Below are positions 56,901-64,000 of a DNA stretch of 64,000 nt, one piece after another. Source of the DNA: a virus. Both the position numbers and the translations under genes were made by a program. Location of the stretch: the IMG/VR virus record IMGVR_UViG_3300030107_000800, positions 1 to 64,000 of that record; one strand, given 5' to 3'. The number at the start of each line of letters is the position of its first letter. Positions within the stretch are counted from its first letter, which is position 1. Below the pieces are notes generated by a model. The model did not search any database, was not told the DNA's origin, and was given only the letters and a program-made list of their open reading frames with translations.

Positions 56901-58356
56901 TCCTACTTCCAGTACCCTGATTACCTGCTGTTGTACCAGCAGCACCTGATCCACCACCAGCAAATACTTCATATATTAATTTGTCTGGAGCACCAGTTAT
57001 ATTTCCTAAATTTATACTATAATTTCCTGGTGTAGTATATGTCCATTCATTAGAATAATCATATATTGGAGTACCACCTGTATTAACAGTTCTTCCACCA
57101 ATAACAGATGATCCACTGAATTTTCTAAAGACTGGACTAGGTATAAAAGTTTGGAATACATATGTTCCTACACCACTAGTACCTGAAGCAAGATACTTTT
57201 GTTCTGATGCTGTTACAGTTGGGTCTTGAATTGTTCCAGGACCACCAGCACCACCAGCATAATCAAGTACATCATATGTACCAACAGTATTATCTGTATT
57301 TGGTTGTCTTAATAATCCATGACTATGTGTAAAGACCTGTCCAGTTGTAGGATACCATCTTGTTATTCTTCCTGTTCCTTCACGATAATCTTGTTGGTAT
57401 CTATCACCACTAGCCTCTTGAATCCATGAGTTAGTACCTGCTTGTGCATGATAAACTGTATGACTGTGTTGTTGAGCACCAGAGAGTTTAGTCTCTCTCA
57501 TACTTATCTCAACTGTCTGCTGTCCTATTATAGTACACTCTGTAGTTTCAACTACATTCTCATATCCAGAAGTAACTATCCTACCTAATGAAAAATAATT
57601 ATCTTGTAATGTCTTATCTAAGTACCATCCACCACCTGTAGTACCCACACCCATTGAAGAGTTTGCTATAGTTGGTGAGTTCTGACCCCATACAGGGCCA
57701 TTACCAACTACTTTCTTGGCAACCATATTAGGAACTTTAAATGTTCCCATTAATGTATCACCTAAAAAATCTAATACATTATTCTGAGTTATACCTTCTA
57801 ATGATCCATCATTAGGATTAATTCTTGCTTGAACTGTAGCTTGCGTTGATGCACCACCACCAGTAAGAACTACATTAGGTGCAGTAGTATATCCAGATCC
57901 TTGTTCAAATACTGTAAGAGATATTACTACACCATTTACAGCAGTTGCAGTAGCAGTAGCAGTAGTTCCTCCTGGAGTTGATGGAGCATCAATAGTTACA
58001 GTTGGATTACTTGTATATCCTACACCTCCTGTTAATATATCTAATCCATTACTAGCAGTTCCACCATAATCATTACCAATTATTTCAAATAATCCTGGAT
58101 AATCATTTATATTATATTCTGTGCCATCACAATATAAGTATCCCTCATGTGTATAAGCTGGATCATCACCAGCTTGATATGCATTACCAGTATTTTCACT
58201 TAATGCTGGAAATGCAGCTGCACCTGCTTTAATAAAACTATGATCATAAGAATTTGCACCAGCCTTAAGGTTAGGCACAATAGCACCTATAGGTGTTGTG
58301 TCTGTTAAGATATCTGTTAGATATCCTGTCCTTGCATTTCTATAAGTCTGGGTCAT
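53989..58356 (-). CDS. Large glycine-rich tail-collar fibre protein (1455 aa)
   Basis: The N-terminal collar domain is TPIGAIVPNL, then GYLYCDGTEYNINDYPGLFEIIGNDYGG (72-99), with TFKVPNM later. Residues 105-180 have GxGY repeats. Residues about 450-1100 contain long glycine-rich stretches resembling the polyglycine-helix tips of T-even adhesins (gp38-like), such as VVGGGGGGQGNVGMGGG. The C-terminus is CKYLIKAY, matching the other collar genes. Mutable glycine loops often set host range. It probably forms a receptor-binding fibre. It is followed by the chaperone gene. Confidence 0.85.
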   Translation of the reverse strand: MTQTYRNARTGYLTDILTDTTPIGAIVPNLKAGANSYDHSFIKAGAAAFPALSENTGNAYQAGDDPAYTHEGYLYCDGTEYNINDYPGLFEIIGNDYGGTASNGLDILTGGVGYTSNPTVTIDAPSTPGGTTATATATAVNGVVISLTVFEQGSGYTTAPNVVLTGGGASTQATVQARINPNDGSLEGITQNNVLDFLGDTLMGTFKVPNMVAKKVVGNGPVWGQNSPTIANSSMGVGTTGGGWYLDKTLQDNYFSLGRIVTSGYENVVETTECTIIGQQTVEISMRETKLSGAQQHSHTVYHAQAGTNSWIQEASGDRYQQDYREGTGRITRWYPTTGQVFTHSHGLLRQPNTDNTVGTYDVLDYAGGAGGPGTIQDPTVTASEQKYLASGTSGVGTYVFQTFIPSPVFRKFSGSSVIGGRTVNTGGTPIYDYSNEWTYTTPGNYSINLGNITGAPDKLIYEVFAGGGSGAAGTTAGNQGTGSRIKVGDGAEVDLVVGGGGGGQGNVGMGGGTGGIGGSAVNNGSVNVIGGATGAAGQTGANAPTSPGWLYSQYPNDPQGGGNGALATVDPYSSGSNGVNVLVGGQTGTYDQTLDLTIGLYTRNWVAIGTAQLSTGTAGVWSQFMKDHAIYKTFPGLSNPDPYYGDWLECVIEITATGGNSYDVEFASDNEATMHWTGAINDLGTTNNSPAAGTTTSTNVTIGPVDAGLNRVTFRVRNTGSINQNTWSDNPGGLAFEIKDAGTNNVVAESRANCTGGSNTSPTTIFPDTNLIANPTSATFTMWGAKGGRSHRGNYQGSSGGYLQVDLVSGELTTFQSQVWSVEIGRRAGQAIGVSPWQVAQNNVAGASNDYNSGNGGQGGNGHGVNAGGGGGASTLIKRGSLIIAGVGGGGGAGSDGDDGGTGTVGIGPPQGVDATTQALGAGQGGVGGNYTCVGGGGGGGGGGVARNGLTFGGSGNGGGSAGDGGGPGGDGQHQGGAGGRQGISSYRSDYLENASFAETHSRASTDLIQRGEAAVRLQVEYNNDYWTAGGGGGAAGGSFVGNIDFSFLNDPADITVEVGTGGAGVSMGGQTTGSSASAGNGYAKIGLGTITGYEGGQTGTTTGDIIESASQDANVWDVDIFGNGTGTGSAGSFALPTASQVPDVIFAGGGATTNAAGSVTLSGAGTVNAISLDSNGAGYQSQPYVYIMNGVSGGTTATATVDEAAGQVSGLTLTPASSQSYTQYVKFGGLSGNGGTRWINLRPVDTTNCNYFSIKACRGNGVNGGNTPEESLRVYYQLSGSTNWNLIDTIISPISVRNDPIIGNVPLIENTWDGNGTTNWYTYSVAVPEAARATDTRFRLEQPRATPSGANDNADDSDHYGIIEFIWWYSQVSGLVFQQSPGAISKPLVDSLTYTVEGETGPGITYSSGLGASDAKLTLKSTTKIEPQATIDPDIHVPLLHPYRTCKYLIKAY

Positions 58357-58358
58357 CT

Positions 58359-59759
58359 TTATATCTTAATTAAGTATTCCATTACAATAAAAGGAGCAGC
58401 AGCAGAATCAATTGATACTGAAGAATCAACTCCTATAGACATAGTTGTAGATAAATTCTCTGGTGGAATTGATATAGCAGCAGTCTTTACTTTATATGTA
58501 TGATCTCCTTTAACAATATCAACACGATGGTTATGTGATGTAGGATCAATTCCACCTTCTCTAGGTAAATCAAGAGTATCCGTCATCTCATTATCACAAT
58601 CTGGAGTACATTGATTACTATTAACATCTAAGTTAGATTGTAATGGTAATACATCATACAAACTATTTCCTGCCCAATCATCAGGAACTCCTTGAGCACC
58701 CTGAACATATGTTACTGGAACAGTCAATGATGAAGTTGCTAAGTTACCACAACCACCAGGCGTTCCAACAAGACAAACATATGTTAAAATTAACCAAATT
58801 CTACTAGCATTACAATATCTTGCTAGATTCTGTCCATCAGCAGAACCAGCGAGATCAAATCTATTCATACTATAACTGGAGTTACTAAGACAGTTATATG
58901 TGTATTGAGATCCAGCACCAAATATACAATGTCCGTAATAAACAGTCTGTTGTAATCCTAATGCTTGAATAGATGTAGGTCCACCATTATCACCTGGACT
59001 CCATTTATCTATTGCTTTACATGGTTCTTGAGCACTACCTGGTGGTTGTGCAGGATCATTATTATATCTTGTTGCATCCAACCAATCTTGAATAGGAACA
59101 GTAGATGCATTTCTTCTACCAGTTCTACCAGCACCTATAGGATTTTGTGAATTTGTTTCGTTGGTCTGTAAGTTTCTTGATCTATTCCATGTACCAAAGT
59201 GAGCATGAGGATGTACAGCATTTTCTTCTACACCTTCACTATCAGTTCTATGTGTTTCACCAGCATAATTCCATGATGGCTTACCACGAACTTCTATCTC
59301 TTGGCTGGGAACACTAATTGAACCAGAATATTGTATGGTAACATTTTCACCAATAGCAGATGCAATTTCTACACCAATACCACCTCTACTTATCTCAGTA
59401 CCTAGAGCATTGGTAGTTCTTATATTATCATATACACCAGCATTAGCACCAGAAGTAGGCTCTGGATACTTAGATCCAAAGTCAGGAACCATGAACTGAT
59501 CATCTGTTATAAAATCAAATGCAGTATTATCAAGATTTCTTCTAAGAAACTTAGTCTGTTCACCTGTTCCTAATATAGCAGCAAGTTGTGGATAATCCTC
59601 TGCATAATATATTGTACCATCACACCTTAAATATCCAGCTGGTAAATTTCTAACGTTGTTAGTCTCTTCAGGTGGTCCCTCATACTCAACTGGCCAAATA
59701 ATTATTTGACCTGTAAGATTACCATACTTTGATTTTTCTTTTCCGTATAGTACTGTCAT
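58359..59759 (-). CDS. Tail-collar fibre protein (466 aa)
   Basis: A collar-type start: GQIIIWPVEY, NLPAGYLRCDGTIYYAEDYPQLAAILG, QFMVPDFGSKYP. Residues 145-330 carry a domain with HPHAHFGTWNRSRNLQT. Cys-rich segments follow. The C-terminus MEYLIKI corresponds to the LIKAY ends of its two neighbours. It overlaps the upstream stop by one base (TAATG) and lies 2 nt before the 1455-residue gene. It is probably a paralogue and partner in the fibre complex. Confidence 0.85.
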   Translation of the reverse strand: MTVLYGKEKSKYGNLTGQIIIWPVEYEGPPEETNNVRNLPAGYLRCDGTIYYAEDYPQLAAILGTGEQTKFLRRNLDNTAFDFITDDQFMVPDFGSKYPEPTSGANAGVYDNIRTTNALGTEISRGGIGVEIASAIGENVTIQYSGSISVPSQEIEVRGKPSWNYAGETHRTDSEGVEENAVHPHAHFGTWNRSRNLQTNETNSQNPIGAGRTGRRNASTVPIQDWLDATRYNNDPAQPPGSAQEPCKAIDKWSPGDNGGPTSIQALGLQQTVYYGHCIFGAGSQYTYNCLSNSSYSMNRFDLAGSADGQNLARYCNASRIWLILTYVCLVGTPGGCGNLATSSLTVPVTYVQGAQGVPDDWAGNSLYDVLPLQSNLDVNSNQCTPDCDNEMTDTLDLPREGGIDPTSHNHRVDIVKGDHTYKVKTAAISIPPENLSTTMSIGVDSSVSIDSAAAPFIVMEYLIKI

Positions 59760-61414
59760 TAGTATGCCTTAATGAGAAATGTACAAGTTGCTGATGGTTG
59801 AGTTACGTCCGCAGAAATATTTAGAGCATTTTCAAGACTATCTGCCTGTAATGCTGATCCATCAGCATCACTAGCAGTGTGTGATGGTGGCCCTGACATA
59901 GATCCCATTCCTTGAGAAATTTCAAAACTACCATGATTATGCGATTTAAAGGCTTGGTTTAATGGATCTTTGTTAGTAGCACTTAAGTTCATACTTGTTG
60001 GCCAAGTACCATTCTTGAATACTAAATTTCTTGTTCCACTAGCAAGAGTCTGTTGATTTAATGTAATTTCATAGACACCACCACCAATATCTTCAATGGT
60101 TTGTACCCATGTTCCTTCCCTTAAGTATGTATATTTCTGATCATTATCAGCATCAACAATATACATTAACGGAGTAATCATATCATATTGATACCACCAA
60201 TCTACATTTTGTGTCCCAGTAGGATCACCATATACTCTTCTTATATCTGTACCTGCTGGTAACTGGAATTTGTTAGTACTAGCAGTAATAGTAACACTAT
60301 TAACTGTGAATACTGGTGAGGTTTCTGGATCGTCCACCAATCCATCAGCTCTTACAGGTGCTCCTGTATCATATCCAAAGAAGTTAGGTCTATTCCTAGT
60401 CTCCATTGGTCTTGGGAACATACCTGTATGACATGGTGTTGCATGTGAATCTTCTGGAGTTATATCAACCATATCAGCAGTATCATACCTACCAAATACA
60501 GTCTGTGTATAAGTCTCTGTTGCTTGACCTGATCCTCTATTTGTTCCTCTCCAGTTGGATGCACCAGCTGGGACATTATTCCAATAGTTCTTTCCTGTGC
60601 TATCCTGAACATATTCCCTAAATGAATCCATCATAGGTAATGTATGTTCTTTGTTAGCATCACCATAAAATGTTAAATTTGTAGCACCATTGCTCCATGT
60701 TGTAGGTTGTGCTTCTTCAAGAGCACAAGTATTTGGACCTCTACTTACGTTACAATGAATAGTAGCACTACCAGTCATGGTAATACCTAAGTCAGTTCTA
60801 AAATTCATAACACCAACATCAGTTGGGTTTACAGATGGAATAGTATCAGAGTGACCGTGTGCTGGTGTATGGTTAATACCCAACTTACGATTCAATGTAT
60901 GAACAGTTTCTAAGAAATCTGGTGCTTGTAGAGTAATATCACTAAATTTAAAATATAAATTACCTGCTATGTTAAGACTAAAATCTATATCAGATGTGGC
61001 CTCATATGTGGTAGAGATAATAGTAGTCTCACCATAATCACTAACTAAACTACCAACAACAGTTGCAGCATCATCCTGACCCATTTGATATGCTGGTTGA
61101 TCAAGATGAAATCTCTCTAAGTCCATCAATACACTTGCTGATAACTGAGGTAATCTAAATGTTGCTGCTGTAGCAATATAAGGGAACTGATAATGATTAC
61201 CACCACCATCAGTCATGTCACCTCCATAAGTATCACCAATAACAGATGCTAATAATGGATAATCAGATGCAGGTAGTGTAGATCCATCACAAACAATCCA
61301 ACCTTTAGGTATATTGGATGCGAGGAAACCAGTTCCTCCATCACCACCCCAAGGTAGGATAGTTCCTATCTTGGCGGTTCTCATACTTTTTAGTGAATCG
61401 TAATGTACTGTCAT
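59759..61414 (-). CDS. Tail-collar fibre protein (551 aa)
   Basis: The collar domain shows IGTILPWGGDGGTG, IPKGWIVCDGSTLPASDYPLLASVIGDTYGGD and TFRLPQL. Central His-containing loops (NHTPAHGHSDTIPS) resemble the metal-chelating HxH sites of collar and short-fibre tips. The C-terminus TCTFLIKAY is shared with the 1455-residue protein. It is the first of three collar paralogues, 3 nt after the preceding fibre gene. Confidence 0.88.
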   Translation of the reverse strand: MTVHYDSLKSMRTAKIGTILPWGGDGGTGFLASNIPKGWIVCDGSTLPASDYPLLASVIGDTYGGDMTDGGGNHYQFPYIATAATFRLPQLSASVLMDLERFHLDQPAYQMGQDDAATVVGSLVSDYGETTIISTTYEATSDIDFSLNIAGNLYFKFSDITLQAPDFLETVHTLNRKLGINHTPAHGHSDTIPSVNPTDVGVMNFRTDLGITMTGSATIHCNVSRGPNTCALEEAQPTTWSNGATNLTFYGDANKEHTLPMMDSFREYVQDSTGKNYWNNVPAGASNWRGTNRGSGQATETYTQTVFGRYDTADMVDITPEDSHATPCHTGMFPRPMETRNRPNFFGYDTGAPVRADGLVDDPETSPVFTVNSVTITASTNKFQLPAGTDIRRVYGDPTGTQNVDWWYQYDMITPLMYIVDADNDQKYTYLREGTWVQTIEDIGGGVYEITLNQQTLASGTRNLVFKNGTWPTSMNLSATNKDPLNQAFKSHNHGSFEISQGMGSMSGPPSHTASDADGSALQADSLENALNISADVTQPSATCTFLIKAY

Positions 61415-61417
61415 TGA

Positions 61418-64000
61418 TTATAACTCCATTAGCCACCATCCGCGTAGTGCAGGTGGTATTGTTCTTGAATTTGCAGATCCCTCAATGTCAACCGTACCAG
61501 CAAATACTAGTCCGAATGATGCATTGCGTGTCTGAATAACCAATTCACCTGAATCCCATGCTGTTGCTAGAGACTGACCATTTCCTGCATCTAACTTAGA
61601 TCCAGTTGAATCACCCTGAATAGCAGTGGCAATACCACTAATCTTCTTCGCTCTAATGATTAGACTTGTGTTATATGTTAAGTTTCCACTTAATTCAACG
61701 AATCTAATCATATCACCTGTTTGTGGATTATCTGGTAGATATAGAACTATGTTACTTCCAGAAGATGAGTTAACAAGATAGTTATTATTAACCTGTAGTG
61801 GATTATCTATCTGCTGTCCTACACCAGTAGCAGTATCGAATGCGACATATGTATGTCTTCTACCACCATTTCCTGTCCAGTATTTCTCAATACCAAATGA
61901 ATCAATAGCGTTGTTCTGATAGATTCTAAAGTCCTTAGCACCTTCAGTACCACCAACTCCAGCAGATCCAAGGTTATCAATGTGGAACATTGTCTTGGAT
62001 GCAGTCTCAGTCTCGTAGACCTTACCTGCTTGATAGTACTCTTCACCTAAGAATACATTACCTTCTCTATTAGTAACTTTAAATGTTGTTACATCAGAGC
62101 AGAGACCAAATGCCTGACAGTTCTCATAGTTGATCTTAAGATCACCACCAAGTTGAGCTCCACCATGTAATGTTAGTCCAGAAGTTGATGTCTTCGCATC
62201 AGCAAGTGATCCGTCTCCAGAGTGGCCATCGTCATTAGCGATAGACATAACCAGAGTCTGACCATCAGAACCATACATTCTGAGGTTACCACTGTATATC
62301 TCAACGTCATCGTGAACAGTTAGTTTACCACCACCATATAGATCAACTAAAGGAGTACCAATAGTATTTGGATTTCTAATTTGCTTAGGAGTCTTAACAG
62401 CGAAGCTAATATCATTAGAACCATCAACACTATCAGGTATGAACCACTCAGTTCCAATTCTGACGTATGTTATATAATCAAGTTTAGGAGCAATTAGATC
62501 AGCATCACGTAATGTAATCTCAAGTCTGATATCACTTGTGTTAGGTGTTCTAGCCTTAAGTGCAGTTGCTCTATCACCCTGTGTTGCAGGTACATCATGT
62601 AATAATGTAGTAGTTCTATCATACTTGTCTAACTTAACAACATTAGCACCTATCGAGAATGCTTGTGCTGCTGTTCCTTCTAATCCTCTACCTCCAGATG
62701 GATACTGAGCATTAGTAGCTGTTGGAAGTATTAGTTCTCCACCACCACCTGTGTAAGGATCATCAGTAATCTGAATAACCTCGATTGCAGCACCAGCACC
62801 ACTTACATAGATTGCAACCAAGTCACCTTTCTGGAATGCAGTTAGGTTACCTTGAATCTCAATGTTAGATGTGGCAGTTACAATATTGTCCGCAGTAGTA
62901 GATGAAGGACCACCTGATATAGTAGACTGAGCATTATGTCTATAAACATATACTACATCATTATCTTTACTGTATCCAGCAGGAGATGAACCGAACTGTT
63001 CAGAAAGCATGAATACTGTTCCATGCTGATTACCAACATCTGTATTACCTGTGCAAGTATCAACCTTGAATATATCAACAGTCTGATTATTAGTAATCTT
63101 AAGTTTTCTGTTGGTATCTGCATCAATGTATGGTGTTGTGCATGTTCCTGTTAGGTTCAATGAACCACCAATATTTGCATCACCACCAGTTACTAATGTA
63201 CCATCAGTAGAATCAACAGAGAATACTGACTCTTCTTGTGCAGTATCACAACCATTCTTAATATAGAAACTCTTAGCTACCTGTGATAGGAGAGTTTCAA
63301 CCTTGAATAGTTCACCTTGATCATCAACACCATCAGCAGGGACAGTAGTATCTTCACGATCAATGATTACATAATCACCAAGATCTATATCTCCACCAAA
63401 CTGTGATAGATATACATCTTCTGATACTCCACCAGAATCAATTGCACTAGTAATCCATGTAGCATCATACTGAACATTACACTTATAGATTGGAGTTGTA
63501 TCAGGATGATCTGATCTTGTTGTTGTCCATGTACCAAATGGTAGTCTCTCAACTACAATATAGAATGGAGCAGTACTAATCCTTGGTAGTGAAACGATCT
63601 TAACAAATTCAGGATGTAATGTACCACCTGAATCATCTGTATCAATCAATAGAATATCATTCTCATTGAAATACTGATTACCACCAGCATCTTCTGGCTT
63701 ATTCTTAATAGGTAGATAGTATTGATTACCAGTTAGAGCAGGTAAAGTCTGAGGTTCAATTACTGGTACTCCACCAACATTAGGAATCTCTTGCTGGAAT
63801 GTTGCTCCACCCCATGCACCACTACCAGATGTATCAACTTGGTTGTAAGTATCAATCAGAGTATTGTTTGAAGTCACTCTTAGAACATCAACCAAATCAA
63901 CGTTGCTGTTGAATAGATTGTTACCAAGTACTCCACTAGCATGAGCAAATGCAGTTGATCCTGCCTGTGCTCTCTTAGCACTGAATGAGTAAGAAGCAAA
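61418..64000 (-). CDS. Tail fibre protein, N-terminus cut by window edge
   Basis: Open to base 64000, so at least 860 residues with the start outside the window; the first ATG-like positions inside are not real starts. It contains DVLRVTSNNTLIDTYNQVDTSG and many beta segments (GGNQYFNEND, ILPTATNAQYPSGGRGL). The last 120 residues end VDIEGSANSRTIPPALRGWWLMEL. This kind of fibre precedes the collar cluster in cyanophages. Function: fibre shaft or tail-fibre base; inference. Confidence 0.85.
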   Translation of the reverse strand, partial: FASYSFSAKRAQAGSTAFAHASGVLGNNLFNSNVDLVDVLRVTSNNTLIDTYNQVDTSGSGAWGGATFQQEIPNVGGVPVIEPQTLPALTGNQYYLPIKNKPEDAGGNQYFNENDILLIDTDDSGGTLHPEFVKIVSLPRISTAPFYIVVERLPFGTWTTTRSDHPDTTPIYKCNVQYDATWITSAIDSGGVSEDVYLSQFGGDIDLGDYVIIDREDTTVPADGVDDQGELFKVETLLSQVAKSFYIKNGCDTAQEESVFSVDSTDGTLVTGGDANIGGSLNLTGTCTTPYIDADTNRKLKITNNQTVDIFKVDTCTGNTDVGNQHGTVFMLSEQFGSSPAGYSKDNDVVYVYRHNAQSTISGGPSSTTADNIVTATSNIEIQGNLTAFQKGDLVAIYVSGAGAAIEVIQITDDPYTGGGGELILPTATNAQYPSGGRGLEGTAAQAFSIGANVVKLDKYDRTTTLLHDVPATQGDRATALKARTPNTSDIRLEITLRDADLIAPKLDYITYVRIGTEWFIPDSVDGSNDISFAVKTPKQIRNPNTIGTPLVDLYGGGKLTVHDDVEIYSGNLRMYGSDGQTLVMSIANDDGHSGDGSLADAKTSTSGLTLHGGAQLGGDLKINYENCQAFGLCSDVTTFKVTNREGNVFLGEEYYQAGKVYETETASKTMFHIDNLGSAGVGGTEGAKDFRIYQNNAIDSFGIEKYWTGNGGRRHTYVAFDTATGVGQQIDNPLQVNNNYLVNSSSGSNIVLYLPDNPQTGDMIRFVELSGNLTYNTSLIIRAKKISGIATAIQGDSTGSKLDAGNGQSLATAWDSGELVIQTRNASFGLVFAGTVDIEGSANSRTIPPALRGWWLMEL

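Overview
This AT-rich window is part of the genome of a T4-like cyanophage (marine Synechococcus/Prochlorococcus myovirus). The assignment rests on recognisable baseplate wedge proteins (gp25, gp6, gp8-like), a PAAR spike-tip protein, several tail-collar fibre proteins, T4-style late promoters (TATAAATA and close variants), and two genes typical of cyanophages: a heme oxygenase (ho1) and an orotate phosphoribosyltransferase (pyrE). No tRNA, rRNA, CRISPR array or insertion sequence was seen. Nearly every gene reads leftward (minus strand), so genes are best followed from high to low coordinate.

Layout. (1) 53-64 kb: late tail-fibre module. A fibre protein cut by the right edge is followed by three consecutive tail-collar-type fibre proteins and a probable tail-fibre assembly chaperone. 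(2) 38-53 kb: about 60 very small, tightly overlapping genes, mostly unknown, many of types that recur in cyanomyoviruses. It includes ho1 and pyrE in one operon. The block is cut into short operons by intrinsic terminators and by two repeated promoter designs. The first design is a GTGKCACAAGGC box exactly 25 nt upstream of a TATWAT -10 element (six copies). The second is a CAGTT/AACTG palindrome 53-54 nt upstream of CTGTATAAT (three copies). Two of the first-type promoters fire directly into strongly structured RNA segments. One gene in this block (46373-46525) runs rightward with its own late-type promoter and terminator. (3) 36-38 kb: small late genes, the PAAR protein and a small SET-domain protein. 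(4) 1-36 kb: baseplate and giant fibre module: gp25, gp6, a 3436-residue protein in the position of gp7, an enlarged gp8, a 2697-residue DUF4815-type protein, a 1837-residue fibre with cupredoxin-like domains, and a giant repeat protein of more than 2431 residues cut by the left edge.

How it works together. The left and right modules build the baseplate, its spike and an unusually large set of adhesion fibres. Several virion proteins share the same GxGY-type beta repeats and a helical DAA-x(5)-R-x(3)-E module. The central block looks like an early/middle takeover region with its own promoter code. It carries bilin (ho1) and pyrimidine (pyrE) metabolism and many small host-modifying candidates. 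The most unusual observations are the fixed-spacing promoter family, the structured RNA at 49903-50045 starting at a predicted transcription start, a switch-like leader at 48480-48556, a cluster of TTTTCCACA (cyanobacterial DnaA-box-like) sites at 42.3-42.8 kb, the mini SET protein, and the cupredoxin-like and YHYH-like domains inside virion proteins.
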